This document shows positions 4,901 to 6,834 of a DNA stretch of 6,834 nt, one piece after another. The notes beneath the pieces were generated by a model. That model made no database searches and had not been told where the DNA came from. It saw nothing but the letters and a program-made list of their open reading frames with translations. Each line of letters opens with the position of its first letter. The stretch's first letter is position 1. A program made the translations under genes and the position numbers. The DNA is taken from the NCBI GenBank assembly GCA_900321905.1, contig ONXZ01000072.1:1-6834 (forward strand), in the 5' to 3' direction. This DNA comes from an uncultured Eubacteriales bacterium (GTDB lineage: Bacteria; Bacillota; Clostridia; Oscillospirales; Acutalibacteraceae).

Positions 4901-6834
4901 ACAGGCGTTACGCTTAACAAGTCGAGCATTGAGGGCGGCGAAATCGGCAATACCGAAAAACTGACCGCGACTGTTCTGCCAAACGGCACTATTACAAACG
5001 CAAGCGTGAACACCGTTACCTGGTCATCAAGCGACGAAAGTGTTGCAAGCGTTGGCAGCGACGGCACAGTTCACTTTCTCAAAGGCGGCGACTGCGTGAT
5101 TACCGTTAAAACTGTTGACGGCGGATACACCGCAGAGTGCGCAGTTAATGTAATCACAAATTACAGCGCGCTTACCGCACTTATTCAGTCGTATGAAGAT
5201 ATGAATCTCAGCGCGGAGGATTACTATCCCGACACATTTGACGCGTTCACCGCAAAGATGGACGAAGCAAAGCAGATGGTTGAGGAAAAGACAGCGTCAC
5301 AAGACGAAGTTGACGCAATGTACACTGCGCTTGAAAAAGCATATTCTTCACTCAAAAAATATGTATACCTCGATAAAATTGAGATTTACCTTGACGGCGA
5401 AGCCGCACAGGAATACTACCAGTATGACCTCGGCGCGCTCTCAAGTTACTCAAATGCAAAACTCAATCTTAACGTAAGACTTTACCCGAACAACGGCTCG
5501 TATGAGAGCGTTAAGTGGGAGAGTTCAACATCGTTTATCAAGGTAACGTCAGACGGCGTTTGCTCACCGTCAGAAAATAAATCCGGCTACGGCAAGATTA
5601 CCTGCACTGTAACCGACCACTTTGGCAACGAGTACAGCGACTATGTATGGGTTTCGTTCTCAAAAACTCCCGTAACAGGTATTACGCTTGACAGCGGCGC
5701 CGTAACAGGCGATATCGGCGACAGCGCAAAACTCACAGCAACTATACAGCCTGAGGGCTTCTGGGGTATCGGCGCTGCTGATATCAAAGACATCAAGTGG
5801 TCATCTGCTGATGAAGATATTGCAACCGTTGACGAAAACGGACTTGTTACATTTGTGTCGGCAGGTATGACAGAGATTACCGCCACAACTTATGACGGCG
5901 GCTTTACCGCAACCTGTATTGCAACAACGCTGGGCGACAGAACGGCGCTTGAAGCAGCGATAAATCAGTACAAGGATATCGAGTTTACAGATTACGAATA
6001 CGAATACGGCAACGCGTTCAAAGAGGCGTATGCAGCGGCAGAGGACGCAATGCAGAATATGGCGCTAAATCAGGAGCAGATTGACGAGGCAACTGCTAAC
6101 CTGCTTGAAGCGGCTACCGACCTTTACGCTCACCCGTTTGTTAAAATTGAAAATATTAACCTCAACTGGGCGGCTTCCGACCTGACTTCACAAAAGCAGA
6201 GCGGCACAGTCGGCGATAACAATTCAATTCAGGTTGTTGCCGGTGACATCGCGCGTATTTCAACTAACGCGAGGGTTAAGATTACACCTGCAGTTGAGCC
6301 CGAGGGCGCTATGTACAGCAAGGTTGAGTGGTCAACGGTCAAATCGAACAATATGAATATTTCGACTGCAAACGACGGTACTGTTACAGTTAATCCGCAG
6401 TGGCCTGTCTCCACCGCTTCAAACGCATTTGCTGTGCTTAAAGTAACGTACACCGACGGCTACAACAGAGAGTACACCAGAACTGTAAGCGTTCTTATAG
6501 GCGACGCATATGTAACAGGCTTCAGCATTGACACGTCTGACTACACCGCAAAAGCAACTGACGAGCCAAAGCAGATTGAGTACACGTTTGAAAGTTCAAA
6601 CGGCAATGTCGGCAGCCTTGACAACAAGGATATTGACTGGACATCGAGCGATGATACAATCGCAAGCGTCGATCAAAACGGCGTTGTTACTCCACTTGAT
6701 GAGGGTACGGCGACCATTACGGCACGCACCGCAGACGGCGGCTACACAGACAGCGTAACAGTAACGGTTATACCTGACTACGATGTGCTTATTAACGCAA
6801 TATCCGAAAATGAAACGCTTGTTGCCGAAAGTCG
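1880..6834 (+). CDS. Giant secreted/surface protein with Big_2 Ig-like and FIVAR repeats (3' partial)
   Basis: The frame is open from ATG 1880 to the window edge: 1651 complete codons and no stop. Residues 1-31 are a Sec signal peptide (KVKR, a hydrophobic core, ALPAFA before EGG). Domains run in order. Two Ig-like domains come first (about 32-221 and 222-402), each carrying a helical insertion (about 133-194 and 302-392). Four Ig-like domains follow (about 403-494, 496-613, 614-735, 736-832). Then comes a repeated FIVAR + Ig-like + Big_2 supermodule: FIVAR at 834-902, 1094-1162, 1352-1421 and a partial one from 1633. Big_2 hallmarks recur, such as WTSSDPTIASVD (W440), WSSSDESVASV and WTSSDDTIASVDQNGVV. 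FIVAR copies show the helical ALEAAI...A...A pattern. Big_2 and FIVAR domains typically form rigid stalks for adhesion or carbohydrate attachment outside the cell. No enzyme domain, LPXTG or SLH anchor is visible; the C-terminus is outside the window. The gene has its own promoter, so it starts a transcript. Ligand is unknown. Confidence 0.93.
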   Translation, partial: MTNSKVKRSTSLVLALLLMVTSVLTALPAFAEGGIIDVYEMEICYEDGETVVPDKDENGDDYIEHVMESEKLQLAYKLVGCNIPDGGYVRWYSETPTLVDVDNNGLVTAFDSSKGAMVQLWIDNEVKSVPLIGGVLGSMLESALFNDTVNVDTMDTDQIIAIVERLFGENSQYGAYTSGFVNSLKEYLKKLNTGIHAELCDKDGNVLASDSIKVVVDKSDKWYANFLPNGTHITNKDSIDTTVAVGSTVKLEALTTPKRLNYGVTYSIQSTSIFNQGSNIAEVDADGLVTFKAKGTVTVVASPRSEDVSNGISNLIKRANSMIANGDINTDQLADILINNFGVNMNKNVLVALLNGAIRVSQFAENASEATSGISGVVTSLADNVMKYAYNDTITFTVIDPVALEDFSISGPTSVQEGSAIQLEIKDIKPSTGDVSDITWTSSDPTIASVDEKTGTVTGRDSGGSLGSLSSQSCQITATSAANNISKTVTVKVTGKTGNYISDAAINGPADMAVGESTQYTYSIYPERNADSQYLTVSWGIVTGTDSETGAPVYTWADEDNDVSDGIGAISHDGTYTAVRGGLCTIALKAVTGYDTAGSFYEISSVTTTLDVQNDLPVNKITLSAQNAGFAGTLTTTESTVDGETVKFATVKLNAVTAYYGRGATVTANIEPEGATNTDVKWVVSNTGDFYTENETDKSIQVRARASVQSSTSTRIWCETADGKHKSETMVLTVTRNTVTDNKIDGGDIEVEVDKDVSVTHTVSFDGLITANYNANHEAAWYSSDESIFTVEALGDKSGNAVITGVDVGTATVYCTSADGGITDSKTVTVYPNKDYLAKVISLCDETVILKTAENKKLYSTYMSKLDKAYYVLYDVPMAAQATCDTTADNLLAAFVKLGGYVGIGNIVMLSSDGSEMDSKYVTVNVGTLSNYRNSNYTFGYKVLPENSMYSRVEWESDNSKIKVDAHGKCTPTDNSSCSAKITCTIRDYLGNETSDYAYITFARTPVTGVTLNKSSIEGGEIGNTEKLTATVLPNGTITNASVNTVTWSSSDESVASVGSDGTVHFLKGGDCVITVKTVDGGYTAECAVNVITNYSALTALIQSYEDMNLSAEDYYPDTFDAFTAKMDEAKQMVEEKTASQDEVDAMYTALEKAYSSLKKYVYLDKIEIYLDGEAAQEYYQYDLGALSSYSNAKLNLNVRLYPNNGSYESVKWESSTSFIKVTSDGVCSPSENKSGYGKITCTVTDHFGNEYSDYVWVSFSKTPVTGITLDSGAVTGDIGDSAKLTATIQPEGFWGIGAADIKDIKWSSADEDIATVDENGLVTFVSAGMTEITATTYDGGFTATCIATTLGDRTALEAAINQYKDIEFTDYEYEYGNAFKEAYAAAEDAMQNMALNQEQIDEATANLLEAATDLYAHPFVKIENINLNWAASDLTSQKQSGTVGDNNSIQVVAGDIARISTNARVKITPAVEPEGAMYSKVEWSTVKSNNMNISTANDGTVTVNPQWPVSTASNAFAVLKVTYTDGYNREYTRTVSVLIGDAYVTGFSIDTSDYTAKATDEPKQIEYTFESSNGNVGSLDNKDIDWTSSDDTIASVDQNGVVTPLDEGTATITARTADGGYTDSVTVTVIPDYDVLINAISENETLVAES
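1973..3085 (+). repeat. Two diverged copies of an Ig-like domain with a homologous helical insertion
   Basis: Within the giant protein, residues about 32-221 and 222-402 share a layout. Beta-strand Ig-like sequence with NNGLVTAF (G105) or ADGLVTFK (G287) is followed by a long helix-rich insert and then a final beta strand (SIKVVVD or TITFTVID). The inserts align at MDTDQIIAIVERLFGEN (D155-N170) and INTDQLADILINNFGVN (N329-N344), 174 residues apart. Copies are diverged at DNA level, so the duplication is old. The insert matches no family I recognise. Confidence 0.6.
4379..6834 (+). repeat. Tandem supermodules FIVAR + Ig-like + Big_2, about 259 residues each, three complete and one cut
   Basis: Units run at about 4379-5158 (residues 834-1093), 5159-5932 (1094-1351), 5933-6775 (1352-1632) and 6776 to the edge. 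The FIVAR starts at L1098 and L1357 are 259 residues apart. The recurring VTG entry to the Big_2 domain falls at V1007, V1265 and V1545 (258 then 280 apart). Each Big_2 domain ends in an (A/V/Y)DGG(Y/F)T strand and leads directly into the next FIVAR. The third unit has a longer Ig-like domain. The copies differ widely in DNA sequence, arguing against recent slippage or collapse of the repeat. Confidence 0.85.

Noticed and set aside
1986..6758. Plus-strand open frames out of frame with the giant gene (for example at 1986, 3075, 3768, 5238 and 6528)
   Set aside because: They overlap the signal-peptide and Big_2/FIVAR frame, are low-complexity in Thr/Arg/Gln and show no start signals; they are off-frame readings of the same gene.
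4379..6834. DNA-level tandem repeat or CRISPR-like array in the repeat region
   Set aside because: The periodicity exists only at protein level; the nucleotide sequences of the units are strongly diverged and there are no short identical direct repeats with spacers.
1..6834. tRNA, rRNA, riboswitch or complete insertion sequence
   Set aside because: No cloverleaf, ribosomal RNA-like conserved stretch, riboswitch leader or transposase with flanking inverted repeats was recognised by reading either strand.

Overview
The window looks like a bacterial chromosome segment from a Gram-positive anaerobe, most likely a gut-type clostridium (Clostridia, perhaps Oscillospiraceae or a relative). This rests on strong AGGA/AAGGG-type ribosome sites, near-consensus SigA promoters, a long U-tract terminator, and a giant secreted protein built from Big_2 Ig-like and FIVAR modules, an architecture common in that group. 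The taxonomic call is inference.

Layout. Positions 1-196 hold a possible tail of an upstream reading frame (weak) and a good promoter. Positions 197-1426 (+) encode a 409-residue AT-rich protein. A Vsr-like/PD-(D/E)XK nuclease core sits between two pairs of CxxC...CxxC zinc-ribbon repeats, the pattern of phage or free-standing homing endonucleases. A 14-codon mini-ORF and a perfect 13-bp rho-independent terminator close this unit. Positions 1584-1762 (-) are the broken C-terminal tail of a tyrosine recombinase. It retains the MGH box and the catalytic IYTH tyrosine, has a probable frameshift near 1738, and stops abruptly where an AT-rich promoter region begins. From 1880 to the right edge (+) runs one uninterrupted reading frame of at least 1651 codons with no stop in the window. 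It encodes a signal-peptide-bearing surface or secreted protein.

The giant protein has three zones. The N-terminal zone (about residues 32-402) has two Ig-like domains, each interrupted by an alpha-helical insertion; the two insertions are recognisably homologous to each other. A middle zone (about 403-832) has four Ig-like domains. The C-terminal zone (834 onward) repeats a supermodule of FIVAR + Ig-like + Big_2 of about 259 residues. Three copies are complete and a fourth is cut by the window edge. The anchoring signal and any catalytic domain lie outside the window.

The two halves do not appear to cooperate. The left half is mobile-element-like cargo and debris (nuclease, recombinase remnant) with AT-rich composition. 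The right half is a host-style surface protein gene with a more balanced composition and its own promoter. No complete defence, CRISPR or biosynthetic system is visible.
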